DNA of 64,000 bases from Ruoffia sp044336205 (GCA_044336205.1 CP172318.1:2108001-2172000), one strand, 5' to 3'. Shown: positions 54,497 to 64,000, counted from the first letter of the stretch. Notes: generated by a model from the sequence alone, not told the origin. A program made the numbers and translations.

Positions 54497-55014
54497 GCTA
54501 CTAAAGCTCCTAAGAACCCTGATGACTCTGCGTTCTCAAAGTTTCTTCTACCGCTAAATCCTGATAAGACTGATGGGTTAGCAAACACCCCACCTATGAA
54601 TCAATTACTAGACCTGGGCGGTCAGCGTTCGATTGACCGATGGATCCTCTGGATTCGATGATTAATTTTCAAAAAGAATGATAAGGCGATTAATATTCCA
54701 CCTGCTACAACGAAAGTTAACATGTGTGATACACCATTCATTAAGTGCTTATAGAATTGACGACCTAACGATTCGTTCTCCTCAGATTCAGAACTCAATG
54801 TCCGGTCCTCTTGACTTGAACGGTAGATATTCACATCTGCTTTAGCAGCACACTCAACCAATTCTTCCGCTTTATTAATTCCATCCGCTACTTTAGTGAT
54901 AATAACAGACTTGTCATCGAAACGAGCCATCTCAACTTGCTTATCTGCCGCTACAATAATAGCTGTCGCGCGATCAATATCGGCTTTAGTCAAGTAGTAA
55001 TTCACAACGGACAA
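54497..55014 (-). pseudogene. Decayed partial copy of fruA (PTS EIIB-EIIC part)
   Basis: The minus strand reads LTKADIDRATAIIVAADKQV, KADVNIYRSSQEDRT and GRQFYKHLMNGVSHML, matching the intact fruA at 55700-57677 nearly residue for residue, then breaks (FFLKINHRI). At the DNA level 54497-54640 also aligns with fruA 56431-56580, so the copy has an internal deletion. Start, EIIA and most of EIIC are missing. It is the residue of a tandem duplication. Confidence 0.88.
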
Positions 55015-55038
55015 AGTTGGGCGATTTTTCCAACTAAT

Positions 55039-55060
55039 AAAAAAACACTAAATTTTAGTG
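55039..55060 (-). terminator. Terminator after the GNAT gene
   Basis: On the minus strand CACTAAA, one base, TTTAGTG, then TTTTTTT. Confidence 0.75.
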
Positions 55061-55071
55061 AGGACCTCCTT

Positions 55072-55584
55072 TTAGATTTTCTTCATCATAATATAATCGA
55101 CTTGTTCATCTTCGCCCATAAAGAATGAATGTTGGCCTACTCGTTCATAGCCCATTTTCTGATAAAAGGCTATGGCATTAGGATTATGTTCCCAAACACC
55201 CAACCAGATTCCACTTAAGTTCGCTTCTTTAGCTACTTGTTCTGCTAGATCGATGAGAATACTCCCATATCCTTTACGTTTGTGTTGGGGTCTTACATAG
55301 ATTCGTTCGACTTCTAGCGAATCTTTATAGGAGTCTTCTGATTGTGCATCACCTGTGTTTAGCTTCAAGTATCCAACTGTCTCACCACGGTCTTGTACAA
55401 AATAAAAATCTGTCTCTTCACCTTGTAAATCTGTGCTTAATTGTTCAAGATTGTAGGCGCTATCTAGATAATTTTGTAGGTCCTCTTCGGTATTCTGATC
55501 TTGGAAAGTATCAGTGAAGGTCCCGATAGAGATTGCACGTAATTCTGCAACATCATCCACACTACATTTCTTTAATTCTGCCAT
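55072..55584 (-). CDS. GNAT N-acetyltransferase, PaiA-like
   Basis: A 170-residue acetyltransferase. VERIYVRPQHKRKGYGSILI is the acetyl-CoA loop (R/Q-x-x-G-x-G/A), and GVWEHNPNAIAFYQKMGYER and GQHSFFMGEDEQVDYIMMKK match the C terminus of PaiA-type polyamine acetyltransferases. The ATG at 55582-55584 has GAGGTG upstream. Substrate not certain. Confidence 0.8.
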   Translation of the reverse strand: MAELKKCSVDDVAELRAISIGTFTDTFQDQNTEEDLQNYLDSAYNLEQLSTDLQGEETDFYFVQDRGETVGYLKLNTGDAQSEDSYKDSLEVERIYVRPQHKRKGYGSILIDLAEQVAKEANLSGIWLGVWEHNPNAIAFYQKMGYERVGQHSFFMGEDEQVDYIMMKKI

Positions 55585-55644
55585 ATTATCACCTCTTGGA
55601 TTGGATAGTATCATACCCATTGTTTATTCTCAAGCTAAGTAAAA

Positions 55645-55686
55645 ATAAAACGCTGACCTTTGCTTTTTAGAAAGGTCAGCGTTTTT
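55645..55686. terminator. Bidirectional terminator after fruA
   Basis: CGCTGACCTTT (55651-55661) with AAAGGTCAGCG (55671-55681), flanked by A-runs and T-runs. Confidence 0.85.
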
Positions 55687-55699
55687 ATCATTCTAGATT

Positions 55700-57677
55700 T
55701 TATTCAGCTACTGCTTCTGTTGGTTTCTTAAATAATACATTCAGTAATAAGGCACCAATCACTCCACCAATTAACCAAGCTAAAGCGTACATTAATGGAT
55801 TAGTTACTCCACCAGCCAATACCGCGAAAATCCCTCCGTGAGGTACATAACTAACACTTCCGAATAACATTGACAAGGCTCCAGCTACTCCACTACCAAT
55901 GGCAAGAGAAGGAATAACACGTAATGGATTCGATGCAGCGAACGGAATTGCTCCTTCAGTAATAAAGGCTGCTCCCATAACATAGTTGACTAAAGCACTG
56001 TTACGTTGTTCTGGTTCCCACAAGTTTTTATTTATTGTTGCTGAGATAGCAATAGCTAAAGGTGGCACCATTCCACCAACCATAACGGCTGCCATCACAT
56101 CTGATCCTGCACCGTTTGAAGCTGTTACTAGAGCTGTCCCTGTAACATAAGCAGCTTTATTAATCGGACCACCCATGTCAATAGACATCATAGCAGCAAC
56201 AACAAAACCTAACACAACTGATAATTCAGACGGAATACTTGTTAAAAGATTTTGAAGTCCCGTCATCACTGCTCCCATTGGTGCATTAACAACAAAGAAC
56301 ATTAATAATCCCATTGCCAAGACACCTAGTACTGGGTATAAGAAGATAGGTTTCATTCCTTCTAGGGATTTTGGTAACCAACTTAATCCTTTACGTAAGC
56401 ACCATACAATTCCTCCTGCTAGGAAACCAGCCACTAAAGCTCCTAAGAACCCTGATGATTCAGCATTTTCAAAGATTCCTGCCCCACTAAAAGCTGATAA
56501 AACAGATGGGTTTGCAAAGACCCCACCCATGAATCCAATCACTAATCCTGGACGGTCAGCAATCGATTGACCAATGAACCCAGCTAGAACTGGTAACATC
56601 ATTCCGAATGATAAACCACCAATAGTATTCAAGACATGAGCAATCTGGTTATAAGATGGATCTTCTGGATTCGATGAATTGATTCCCCAGAAGAATGATA
56701 ACGCGATTAAGATTCCTCCGGCAACAACGAATGGTAGCATATGAGAGACACCATTCATTAAGTGTTTGTAGAACTGCCGCCCTAATGATTCATTCTCGTC
56801 AGATTCAGCAGTCATCGTACGCTCTTCTTGGCTTGCACGATAGATCTTCGCATCAGCTTTTGCTGCACGTTCAACTAACTCTTCTGCTTTGTTAATTCCA
56901 TCGGCTACTTTTGTAATAATCACCGGCTTACCGTCAAAACGTGCCATCTCTACTTGCTTATCTGCAGCCACAATGATTGCTGTCGCTCGGTCGATATCTG
57001 CTTTTGTTAGGCGGTTACCTATCCCTGTTTGTCCATTTGTTTCAACTTTGATGTCGTAACCTAATTTACTTGCTGCTTGATTAAGTTTCTCCTCAGCCAT
57101 ATAAGTGTGGGCAATTCCAGTTGGACAGGCTGTAACAGCTAATAAATAAACATCTCCTGAAACTTGCGTTTTTTCATCTACTGCTTCTACTGTCGCTTGG
57201 TTTTTTTCCTTTTCTTCTTCCTTGTCTGCTTCATGTTGAGCAATAATTCCTACAACTTCGTCTGGCGTTTGAGCATTTAATAAAGCTTCTTTAGCTTCTG
57301 GATTCATAAGGATACTTGATAAACTAGCTAAGGCTTGTAGATGTTCTCCTCCACCTTCAGGTGCTGCAATCATAAAGATTAATTTAGCTGGAAGACCGTC
57401 AAATGATTCCCATTCTACCCCTTCTGCAGATCTTGCAAAGACAATTGCAGCTTGTTGAATCGATGCATCTTGAGCATGAGGAATGGCAATCTCTTCTCCG
57501 ACCCCTTGTCGTAGACTGTCCCTCTCTAGCCTCAAGCTTTTCTACATAACTATCGACATCACTCACACCACCCGCCTGAGCATAACGCTCTGCTAAGTAA
57601 CGCAAGGTACTTGATTTATCCGTCAGTTGAAGTGACAGATCCATGGCATCTTTGACAAATAATTCTGATAATTTCAT
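55700..57677 (-). pseudogene. fruA: Fructose PTS EIIABC permease, frameshifted in EIIA
   Basis: Imports and phosphorylates fructose to fructose 1-phosphate. Domain order: EIIA (residues 1-150, phospho-His in EEIAIPHAQ), EIIB (phospho-Cys in LLAVTACPTGIAHTYMA) and EIIC (FYKHLMNGVSHMLPFVVAGG onward, ten or so membrane segments). The frame is broken near 57506: removing one base from ACAAGGGG joins YVEKLEAREGQSTT to GVGEEIAIPH. Starts five bases after fruK. Gene otherwise intact, so a sequencing error or very recent mutation is likely. Confidence 0.92.
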
Positions 57678-57681
57678 TGTC

Positions 57682-58605
57682 TTATTCTCCTATCTTTGTA
57701 ATTTTTATATTATTAATTAATTGCTTCACTGTATCTAGGTCTGCAATTCCAACTGAGAAGGCTGTGGCACTTCCACAAGCAGCTCCTTGACGTAAACTCT
57801 CTTGGTAGTTTGTACTCTCCATATACTTAGCCGTAAATCCTGCCACCATCGAATCTCCTGCACCTACAGAATTAATAACTTCACCTTGAGGGACTGATGA
57901 TTGATAAACCTCACCCTCTTTAGTTAATAAGTAAGCTCCTTCCCCTCCTAATGAGATAATGACGTTTTGAGCTCCAAGCAGTTGTAATTCTTTGGCATAT
58001 TGAATGACTTCCTGATGATTCTCAATCTCTACATTAAATATCTCAGCTAGTTCATGAATATTGGGTTTAATTAGGAAAGGCTGATACGATAAACAAGCCG
58101 TTAATAAGTCTTTATTCGTATCTAAAACGAATTTAGCCCCTTTCATTTGGCATAATTTAGCAACTTCAACATAATGGTCACTGGTCATACCAGGTGCTGT
58201 ATTCCCTGCTAGAAAAACAACATCCTCTGAAGTGAGATTATCATTAAAATATTGAAATAATTGCTCTATATCATTTTGATTGATCTCAGGTCCTTTAGCA
58301 TTTATCTCTGTTTCTTCAGCTGCTTTCAATTTAACATTAATCCGCGTAATCGCATCAACCTCTACAAAGTTTGGTTGAACGCCCTCTTTAATTAATTCCT
58401 CACGGATAAATTCTCCAGTAAATCCACCTAAAAATCCTGTTGCTATATTATCGTGTCCTAGTCGTTTCAATAAGACGGACATATTAATTCCCTTACCTCC
58501 AGCAACATATTCATCAGCCTGGACACGATTCAATTCCCCCAAATTCACCGTATCCGTCGTCATGACTAAGTCTACAGCGGGATTGAATGTAATTGTATAG
58601 AACAT
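57682..58605 (-). CDS. fruK: 1-phosphofructokinase
   Basis: Phosphorylates fructose 1-phosphate to fructose 1,6-bisphosphate. The 307-residue PfkB-family protein shows TFNPAVDLVMTTDTVNLGEL, GGKGINMSVLLKRLG and the catalytic GAGDSMVAGFTA. Middle gene of fruR-fruK-fruA, four bases from fruR's stop. Confidence 0.93.
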   Translation of the reverse strand: MFYTITFNPAVDLVMTTDTVNLGELNRVQADEYVAGGKGINMSVLLKRLGHDNIATGFLGGFTGEFIREELIKEGVQPNFVEVDAITRINVKLKAAEETEINAKGPEINQNDIEQLFQYFNDNLTSEDVVFLAGNTAPGMTSDHYVEVAKLCQMKGAKFVLDTNKDLLTACLSYQPFLIKPNIHELAEIFNVEIENHQEVIQYAKELQLLGAQNVIISLGGEGAYLLTKEGEVYQSSVPQGEVINSVGAGDSMVAGFTAKYMESTNYQESLRQGAACGSATAFSVGIADLDTVKQLINNIKITKIGE

Positions 58606-58608
58606 CTT

Positions 58609-59355
58609 TTACACTTCCTTTATTTTCGTTAGTTTTCCAAATCTCTCACGTTTCTTGTCTGATAAGTTATTGGTAATAATCACCGCATCATCCAATTCAA
58701 CGATCTTACAGAATGATACCTTATCGAACTTACTACTATCCGAGAGAATGTAAACTTGGTTTGTTTGATTAATAGCCGCTTGCTTCACATTAGCCTCTTC
58801 ACGGTCCGGTGTCGTAAAGCCATATTCGCTATCAATACCATTCGTTCCCATAAAAGCTTTGGAGAAATGATATTGCTTTAATTGATTAATAGCATCTGAC
58901 CCAATCATAGCGCGTGTATTGGGTTTAATATATCCACCAATTAGAATGGTTTCGATATTACGATCAGTTAAGTAAGTGGCAAGCTCGATCCCATTAGTAA
59001 CAACAGTTACCCCATCGGTTTCGATAAAGGGTAGCATGGTTAAGGTCGTCGTCCCCGCATCAATATAGATGAAATCATTCGCTTTAATTAATGATGCCGC
59101 ATACTTCCCAATGCGTTCTTTCTCACTACGATGTTGCTCTAACTTTTCTTTGACGCTAGGTTCGTAGTCGACTGAGAATATTCGTTTCGCTCCACCATGA
59201 ACTCTAACTAATTCCCCTAATCCCTCCAATTGTGATAAGTCACGTCTCACCGTGGATTCTGAAGCACCGGTTGCTTCAACAATCTCATGCAATTTAACTA
59301 TACCATCGCTTTTAAGAAGCTTTTTGATAACTTGGTGCCTTTCTTCTGTAAGCAT
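58609..59355 (-). CDS. fruR: DeoR-family repressor of the fructose operon
   Basis: A 248-residue DeoR regulator: N-terminal helix-turn-helix (ATGASESTVRRDLSQLEGLG) and C-terminal sugar-phosphate sensor domain (DFIYIDAGTTTLTMLPFI, KAFMGTNGID). The effector is probably fructose 1-phosphate. The start at 59353-59355 gives the best spacing to AAGGA. Operator-like repeats lie just upstream. Confidence 0.9.
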   Translation of the reverse strand: MLTEERHQVIKKLLKSDGIVKLHEIVEATGASESTVRRDLSQLEGLGELVRVHGGAKRIFSVDYEPSVKEKLEQHRSEKERIGKYAASLIKANDFIYIDAGTTTLTMLPFIETDGVTVVTNGIELATYLTDRNIETILIGGYIKPNTRAMIGSDAINQLKQYHFSKAFMGTNGIDSEYGFTTPDREEANVKQAAINQTNQVYILSDSSKFDKVSFCKIVELDDAVIITNNLSDKKRERFGKLTKIKEV

Positions 59356-59410
59356 TTCCATCACTTCCTTGAGTATAGAATACATCAAAACCAACCATAA
59401 ATCAATCACA

Positions 59411-59460
59411 TTCATTCATTTTTAGTTAAAATCATTCAAAATCATTTAATTATTGATTGT
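59411..59460. promoter_or_regulatory. Candidate FruR operator repeats
   Basis: TTCATTCATT (59411-59420) and AAAATCATTCAAAATCATTT (59428-59447), then TTGATTGTTTT, form a run of direct repeats of (A)ATCATT. On the minus strand this reads AATGATTTTGAATGATTTT, like the TGAATGA-type FruR/DeoR operators of lactic bacteria. Confidence 0.55.
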
Positions 59461-60141
59461 TTTAATCTGAAATTATCTCTAACAAAAAAGTATAACTTAT
59501 CCCCGCTAGGATTTGTCAAACTTTACTAATATAATTAATTCAGATATTCTAACGTTTCTTGCACATCTGTAGCGATCTTCTGTCCTGGAATTAAGTAAAA
59601 AACGTCATTAATATCCTCGAAAAATTAGTAGTGCTAAGAGAAATGAAATTCTTCTAACTTCACTAATTGTAAACCAATTAATTCAGCAACTAGTATAAAT
59701 ATTAATACCATAATATATAATCGATAATCTTTTCAAATCGCTTGTTTTTGTTCCCTCTTTCTTTCCTCCATGTATCTCATAAATAACTACAAAAAAGCCC
59801 CTTCGCTAACACACCAATGTCAGCAAAGAGACGTAATCATCGAGTTTTCACCTAATTCATATTACTCTTACAAATAATATCTCAATGGCTCAGTATATAG
59901 TATACGATACCAGGTAATATAACGATTGCTACCGTTTGTAGAGCGTGAACTCTGAAATTGCTCTGACTTTGATTTCACTTATACAAATTCTATCTGTTCT
60001 CGTCTATTGAACTCTTCTTAAGAAATCACTAATAAATTACTTGGAACTTCAAGGTATATATAATATTAATCTATCATTACAATAACCTGGAACATACATA
60101 TCATTACACCATTTTTTATTTTTTCACATTTTAATTTTATA
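59461..60141. other. 680-bp gap with possible coding debris
   Basis: Most of it is AT-rich and featureless. On the minus strand 59536-59620 reads EDINDVFYLIPGQKIATDVQ then ETLEYLN and a stop, coding-like but without a start and of no family I know. A hairpin with a T-run (59793-59831, CTCTTTGCT / AGCGAAGGG then CTTTTTT on the minus strand) looks like the terminator of a vanished gene. Confidence 0.4.
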
Positions 60142-60879
60142 TTATGCTTTAAGTTTGTTCGCACGGTCAACTAAATCCGTGAATGGTCTTAAATGTGCAC
60201 GGTCTCTTGTGAATAAGACCTCCGGATGCCACTGAACCCCAATAATTAATGGGATATTTTCTTTACTTTCAAAGCCTTCAATTATACCATCTTGACTCCA
60301 AGCAGAAGCTTTTAAGTCTGGTGCCAATTCATCCACCATTTGGTGATGAACTGAATTAATAAGCGACATATTGTCTACTAGCTTGGCCATATAAGAAGCT
60401 TCATCAACTTTTATTGAATGAGTAGCATATTCCGGCTTAGATTTTTGGTTATGTTGAATTTCAATACTTTTATATTCTGATAAATCTTGATATAAAGTCC
60501 CACCCATTAAAGCATTAATCAATTGAAGTCCACGGCACACCCCTAAGACAGGTTTGCCATTTTCCATTGCTGCCTGGAATAACTTAGAATCATTTGTATC
60601 TCGATCTGGTTTAATCGTGCCAATTTTTTTGCGAGGTTCTTGTTTATATACTAAAGGTGATACATCATGTCCACCAATTAATATTAATCCATCAATGACA
60701 CTCATGATATCTTCCGCATAGTCTCCTGCATTCATAGGAATCATATATGGAATACCACCTGCTTCAAAAATAGCATCCGAAAAAACTTTCTGCGAGAAAT
60801 TAATCTCTAGTCCCATATATTCATCCGTACGTTCCAAGAAATTCGTATCACTCGTAATTCCAATCACTGGTTTAGGCAT
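60142..60879 (-). CDS. Class I glutamine amidotransferase-like hydrolase (peptidase C26, PuuD-type)
   Basis: A 245-residue gamma-glutamyl hydrolase of the gamma-glutamyl-GABA hydrolase family: PVIGITSDTNFLERTDEYMG, GLILIGGHDVSP, the nucleophile elbow VLGVCRGLQLINALMGG, and the catalytic His in IGVQWHPEV. AGGAGG precedes the ATG at 60877-60879. No polyamine genes are adjacent, so the substrate is open. Confidence 0.88.
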   Translation of the reverse strand: MPKPVIGITSDTNFLERTDEYMGLEINFSQKVFSDAIFEAGGIPYMIPMNAGDYAEDIMSVIDGLILIGGHDVSPLVYKQEPRKKIGTIKPDRDTNDSKLFQAAMENGKPVLGVCRGLQLINALMGGTLYQDLSEYKSIEIQHNQKSKPEYATHSIKVDEASYMAKLVDNMSLINSVHHQMVDELAPDLKASAWSQDGIIEGFESKENIPLIIGVQWHPEVLFTRDRAHLRPFTDLVDRANKLKA

Positions 60880-61033
60880 TGTATTCCTCCTAAAAAATAT
60901 TATAAAATATAATATTTTCACATTTATTTTTAATACTTCTTCAGTATACTATAATCGATGTTATAAGGTAAATAGACGAAACAAAACTAAAAATCCCTTC
61001 ATATATATTTAATTTTTTTACGCGAAAGTTTTC

Positions 61034-61073
61034 AATAAACTATCTATGAGAAAAATTTCATAGATAGTTTATT
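61034..61073. terminator. 16-bp perfect hairpin after queG
   Basis: AATAAACTATCTATGA pairs with TCATAGATAGTTTATT around an eight-base loop. It lies just past the queG stop but has only a weak T-tract on that strand. Confidence 0.5.
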
Positions 61074-61083
61074 AAAATTATCC

Positions 61084-62244
61084 TTATAAATTAGCATTTA
61101 ATATCTCAATAGCTCGAGTGAATTCGAATAAAGTCTCCTCATCTGTTTCCAATTCCATTCTTTCAGATAGAAATTCCACTATTTCTTCATTAGGTGAGGA
61201 TTCCATTATTACGCCCACAGCCCATGCAGCTGTTCCACGAATTATAGGACGAGGGTCTTCTTCTATAACTTGTAATAATCTTGGTACTGCCGATCGTTCT
61301 TTATAGTTAGCTAAAGCAATGATTGCATTACGTTGAAGGGGTTTCTTACCACGCCATGACCCAGCCATCTTACCGAAAGCATCTCTAAATTCTCGGTTAG
61401 AAACATCTAGCAAGTATTCTAATACTGGATTAACTAACTCTGGGTCAGGTTCCATCTCCTCGTGGAACTCTGAATTAATTCCTCGATTATAAGGACATAC
61501 AATCTGACAAATATCACAACCATAAATAACGCGACCCATTTTTTGTCGGAACTGATTCGGCATATAGCCTTTAGTTTGAGTCTGATAAGAAAGACATACT
61601 TGAGCATTCATCCGACCATCTCCGAGTAAAGCACCTGTTGGGCAAGACTCAATACACTTCATACAATCGCCACAACCAAAAGGAACTTCTTCATCCGGTT
61701 CGAATTCAATATTGGTAATAATTTCTCCTAAATATACATAAGAACCAAATTCTTCAGTAATGAGTAAACCATTTCTACCAATAAACCCTATGCCAGCTCG
61801 TTGAGCAACTGCTACATCTACTAATTCACCAGTATCCACCATTGGCTTAAAGTCCACAAAGCCTAATTCCTCTGAAGTTGCTTCTTCTTTAATATAAGCG
61901 ATGAGTTTATGCATGCGGTCATTCAAGATATGATGATAATCTACTCCCCAAGATGCTCGAGCAAATTCACCCCTTGGTTTTCCTTTTTCAGTTCGTGGTC
62001 GTCTCATTCTAGAAGGGTAAGCAAGTGCGATCGAGATAATTGATTTAGGTTGCTCAAAGATCTTCCCAGGGTAAATTCGCTCCTCAATATTTTGATGTTC
62101 AAAACCTGAATGATATCCTTTTTCTCTTTGTTTCTTTAATCGATCTTCTAGGTGATAGAAAGGTTCTGCATGAGTAAAGCCTATTTTATCAATCCCTAAT
62201 TCCGATGCTTTTAACTTTATCTTTTCCTTCAAGATCTGACTCAT
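61084..62244 (-). CDS. queG: Epoxyqueuosine reductase
   Basis: Cobalamin- and iron-sulfur-dependent last step of queuosine synthesis on tRNA. The 386 residues show the N-terminal QueG domain (ALAYPSRMRR, GVDYHHILNDRM), two ferredoxin-type clusters (CGDCMKCIESCPTGAL and CDICQIVCPYN) and C-terminal HEAT-like repeats (NAIIALANYKERSAVPRLLQ). The ATG at 62242-62244 has AAGGA six bases upstream. Its cobalamin requirement is a second B12-dependent function in the window. Confidence 0.93.
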   Translation of the reverse strand: MSQILKEKIKLKASELGIDKIGFTHAEPFYHLEDRLKKQREKGYHSGFEHQNIEERIYPGKIFEQPKSIISIALAYPSRMRRPRTEKGKPRGEFARASWGVDYHHILNDRMHKLIAYIKEEATSEELGFVDFKPMVDTGELVDVAVAQRAGIGFIGRNGLLITEEFGSYVYLGEIITNIEFEPDEEVPFGCGDCMKCIESCPTGALLGDGRMNAQVCLSYQTQTKGYMPNQFRQKMGRVIYGCDICQIVCPYNRGINSEFHEEMEPDPELVNPVLEYLLDVSNREFRDAFGKMAGSWRGKKPLQRNAIIALANYKERSAVPRLLQVIEEDPRPIIRGTAAWAVGVIMESSPNEEIVEFLSERMELETDEETLFEFTRAIEILNANL

Positions 62245-62458
62245 GTCCAATCCTTTCTTACGTCTTTGAATTTTACTTTAATTGTATTATATCACGATTC
62301 AACAAGTTTATAATAAAGAATACGTAAAAAAAGTCAGTCAAATATAATTATATAATACACCCTTAATACTAGACTTTTTTGAATGTTTTTGACAAGTAAC
62401 TTGTAACCTACATTTTAAAACCTCAAATAGATACTTTGTAAAAAATATCACAAAGGTA

Positions 62459-62487
62459 TTGACAGGGTGTTTGTGAAAATGTACACT
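62459..62487 (+). promoter_or_regulatory. Promoter of the trmB-tauE unit
   Basis: TTGACA (62459-62464), 17-bp spacer, TACACT (62482-62487). The stretch from 62251 to 62458 shows no gene. Confidence 0.75.
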
Positions 62488-62573
62488 AGTAGTGACCTAA
62501 GGTAGCTACTGTTTATTTGAAGTAATTACCAAATTTGGACGTCTGAACGCCAGAATAGAGAGGATGATTAACA

Positions 62574-63379
62574 ATAGATCTAATTAACACTTTGAAGGAA
62601 TTTAAATTTACGGAGTCAGAAGCTAAGGTTTATATTTCATTATTACAGAATGGTCCGAGCACTGGTTACGAACTGAGCAAAGTCTCTGGGGTCCCTCGAT
62701 CAAAAATCTATAATATTTTGGAAGCCTTAACGTCACAAGGAATTTTAGAGATTAATACAAGTAATAATAGCAATCTGTATCAAGCAATTCCACCAAGTCA
62801 TTTAGCGGCGATTCTCGAAACGAATTTCAAAAATAATTTATTGAAACTAGAAGAAGAGACGTCTCGTTTAACACTGAAGGAAAAAATCAAACAATTTGGC
62901 ATTTAAAAGAGTGGCAGAGTATCTTCACAAAAATTAAAATGAAAATAGCTGAGGCTGAGAAGAGTTTGTTAATTCAAATCTGGGTTGATGAATTGGATGA
63001 GGAGTTAATTCAACTAATTAACGAAAAACAGGAGACTATAAAGAATGTTTCTGTTGTCCTCTATGATACTAAGAAAGAATATATTACATCGCTCAAACAC
63101 TATTATGCGCATGGTTTTGAACAGAATAAACTGACTGAAATAGGTCATCGGTGGATAACGATTGTCTTTGATCAAACAGAAGTTTTGTATTGTACTGTGC
63201 CATTTGAAGGCGTCACCAAAGCTATTCATACTGAAAATCCTATTCTCGTATTTTTCGCGAGTGAATATATTCTGCACGATGCCTACTGCTTACGTCTAAT
63301 CGATCAATTCCCAGAACAGATTAAAGCTCATTTTGGTGAAGATATGCATGGACTACGGGATGTTTTTTCAAAAAACTAA
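62574..63379 (+). pseudogene. TrmB-family transcriptional regulator, frameshifted
   Basis: The first frame gives DLINTLKEFKFTESEAKVYI and the winged helix GYELSKVSGVPRSKIYNILE up to LTLKEKIKQFGI-stop at 62906. The second continues WHLKEWQSIFTKIKMKIAEA and a regulatory domain to 63379. One base gained or lost in the A-rich stretch near 62880-62892 explains the break. The natural start position (62574-62576, after GAGAGG) reads ATA, not ATG; the next start-like codon is TTG at 62592. The neighbour is a TauE/SafE permease it probably controlled. Confidence 0.78.
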
Positions 63380-63428
63380 AAATAATTTTAAAGTAAAAAA
63401 ATTATAAAATTAAATGGAGGAATTTATT

Positions 63429-64000
63429 ATGTTATTAAATACTATTTTTATACTAATTGTGTTGGTAAATGGAACCTTTATATTACAACTTTTAAAAGAT
63501 TTGATAACTCATAAACAAGAGTTATCTAAAGAACCTGGTAATCCAATCGCACTCGCTTTTTCACAATTTATCATTTTTTTCTTATCAACTTTTGGTATTT
63601 CAGATTTCGCAATTGGCGCCTCTCTATATCCAAAAGCTAAATGGGTAGAAGACAAAAAATTACCTGGTACCTTAAACACTGCTTGTGTGGTCCCCGTTGC
63701 TGCTATGGCCTTAGCGTATATTTCATCCATTGAAGTTGGTTTAGCAACCTTGCTTATTCCTATTATAGCCCAAGTAATTGGTGCCTATATAAGCCCACGC
63801 TATGTAGTGAAATTACCTAAAAACACAATTAAGAAATTCGTTATTGTAGGTCTATTAGTGGCCGCTGGATTGATTTTAGCTGGTAAATTAGGCGTTTATC
63901 CTTCCGGTGGTACGGAAACAACATTAAGTGGTGGAAAATTAATTACCTTAGGTCTATTATCCATGTTATATGGCGCTTTGAATAATATTGGAATAGGTTC
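63429..64000 (+). CDS. TauE/SafE-family permease (5' part, continues beyond window)
   Basis: 190 residues are visible, with several membrane segments: an N-terminal helix (LNTIFILIVLVNGTFILQLL), FSQFIIFFLSTFGISDFAIG, VVPVAAMALAYISSIEVGLA and KKFVIVGLLVAAGLILAGKL. The GISDFAIG motif followed by a Pro-rich strand fits the TauE/SafE anion-exporter family (sulfite, sulfoacetate or similar). GGAGG eight bases before the ATG. Follows the trmB pseudogene. Confidence 0.75.
   Translation, partial: MLLNTIFILIVLVNGTFILQLLKDLITHKQELSKEPGNPIALAFSQFIIFFLSTFGISDFAIGASLYPKAKWVEDKKLPGTLNTACVVPVAAMALAYISSIEVGLATLLIPIIAQVIGAYISPRYVVKLPKNTIKKFVIVGLLVAAGLILAGKLGVYPSGGTETTLSGGKLITLGLLSMLYGALNNIGIG

Noticed and set aside
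54467..54661. Plus-strand 64-codon ORF spanning the last repeat and fruA relic
   Set aside because: Chance frame on the antisense strand of a pseudogene.

Overview
This window looks like the chromosome of a low-GC Gram-positive of the order Lactobacillales, probably from the Aerococcaceae/Carnobacteriaceae side. I infer this from AT-rich DNA, AGGAGG-type ribosome sites, CtsR/ClpC heat-shock control, FolT under a THF riboswitch, the scRNA-dnaX-ybaB-recR-tmk-darA-holB-yabA replication block, citrate lyase with a sodium-pumping oxaloacetate decarboxylase, and a B12-dependent ribonucleotide reductase. I cannot name the species.

Layout. 1-13.6 kb is a citrate fermentation island: a citC copy at the left edge, oadA-oadG-biotin carrier-oadB, an IS1182-type insertion beside the broken tail of what looks like the citrate transporter, a second citC with a LysR regulator, then divergent citD-citE-citF, a GntR activator and citG. 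No citX is visible. 13.7-16.8 kb holds folT with its riboswitch, a FAD oxidoreductase, mscL and tag. 16.8-27.4 kb is the minus-strand housekeeping block (ydcF to tadA), with the SRP RNA and a cluster of DnaA boxes. 27.5-32.1 kb is a B12 neighbourhood: nrdJ behind paired NrdR boxes, a ruined cobalamin adenosyltransferase gene, an ECF S component and a DUF4430 lipoprotein. 32.3-43.4 kb carries an AEC transporter, clpC and ctsR with two CtsR operators, an AI-2E transporter remnant, a HhH-GPD DNA repair protein and a Bce-type peptide-antibiotic module whose kinase gene is frameshifted.

43.5-52.0 kb contains the most interesting structure. Two separate peptide-utilisation operons (M20 amidohydrolase + OppA-like protein; OppA-like protein + M20 dipeptidase) are each preceded by a good sigma-A promoter, a short leader peptide (24 codons rich in Ile; 26 codons rich in Leu), and a set of mutually exclusive hairpins ending in a Rho-independent terminator just before the first gene. 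Both show the same five-segment attenuator layout. This predicts that isoleucine or leucine starvation, sensed by a stalled ribosome, switches on peptide scavenging.

52.2-64 kb has an FtsH paralogue with a changed pore motif, a five-copy 43-bp tandem repeat next to a decayed internal copy of the fructose PTS gene, a GNAT acetyltransferase, the fruR-fruK-fruA operon, a class I glutamine amidotransferase, queG, a frameshifted TrmB-type regulator and the start of a TauE/SafE permease.

Many genes here are broken by single-base frameshifts or stops (bceS, oppA1, the amidohydrolase, fruA, pduO, trmB, a secreted protein). Either the genome is decaying or the assembly has indel errors. pduO, the transporter tail, the AI-2E remnant and the fruA copy carry several lesions each and are truly dead; the single-indel cases should be checked against reads.
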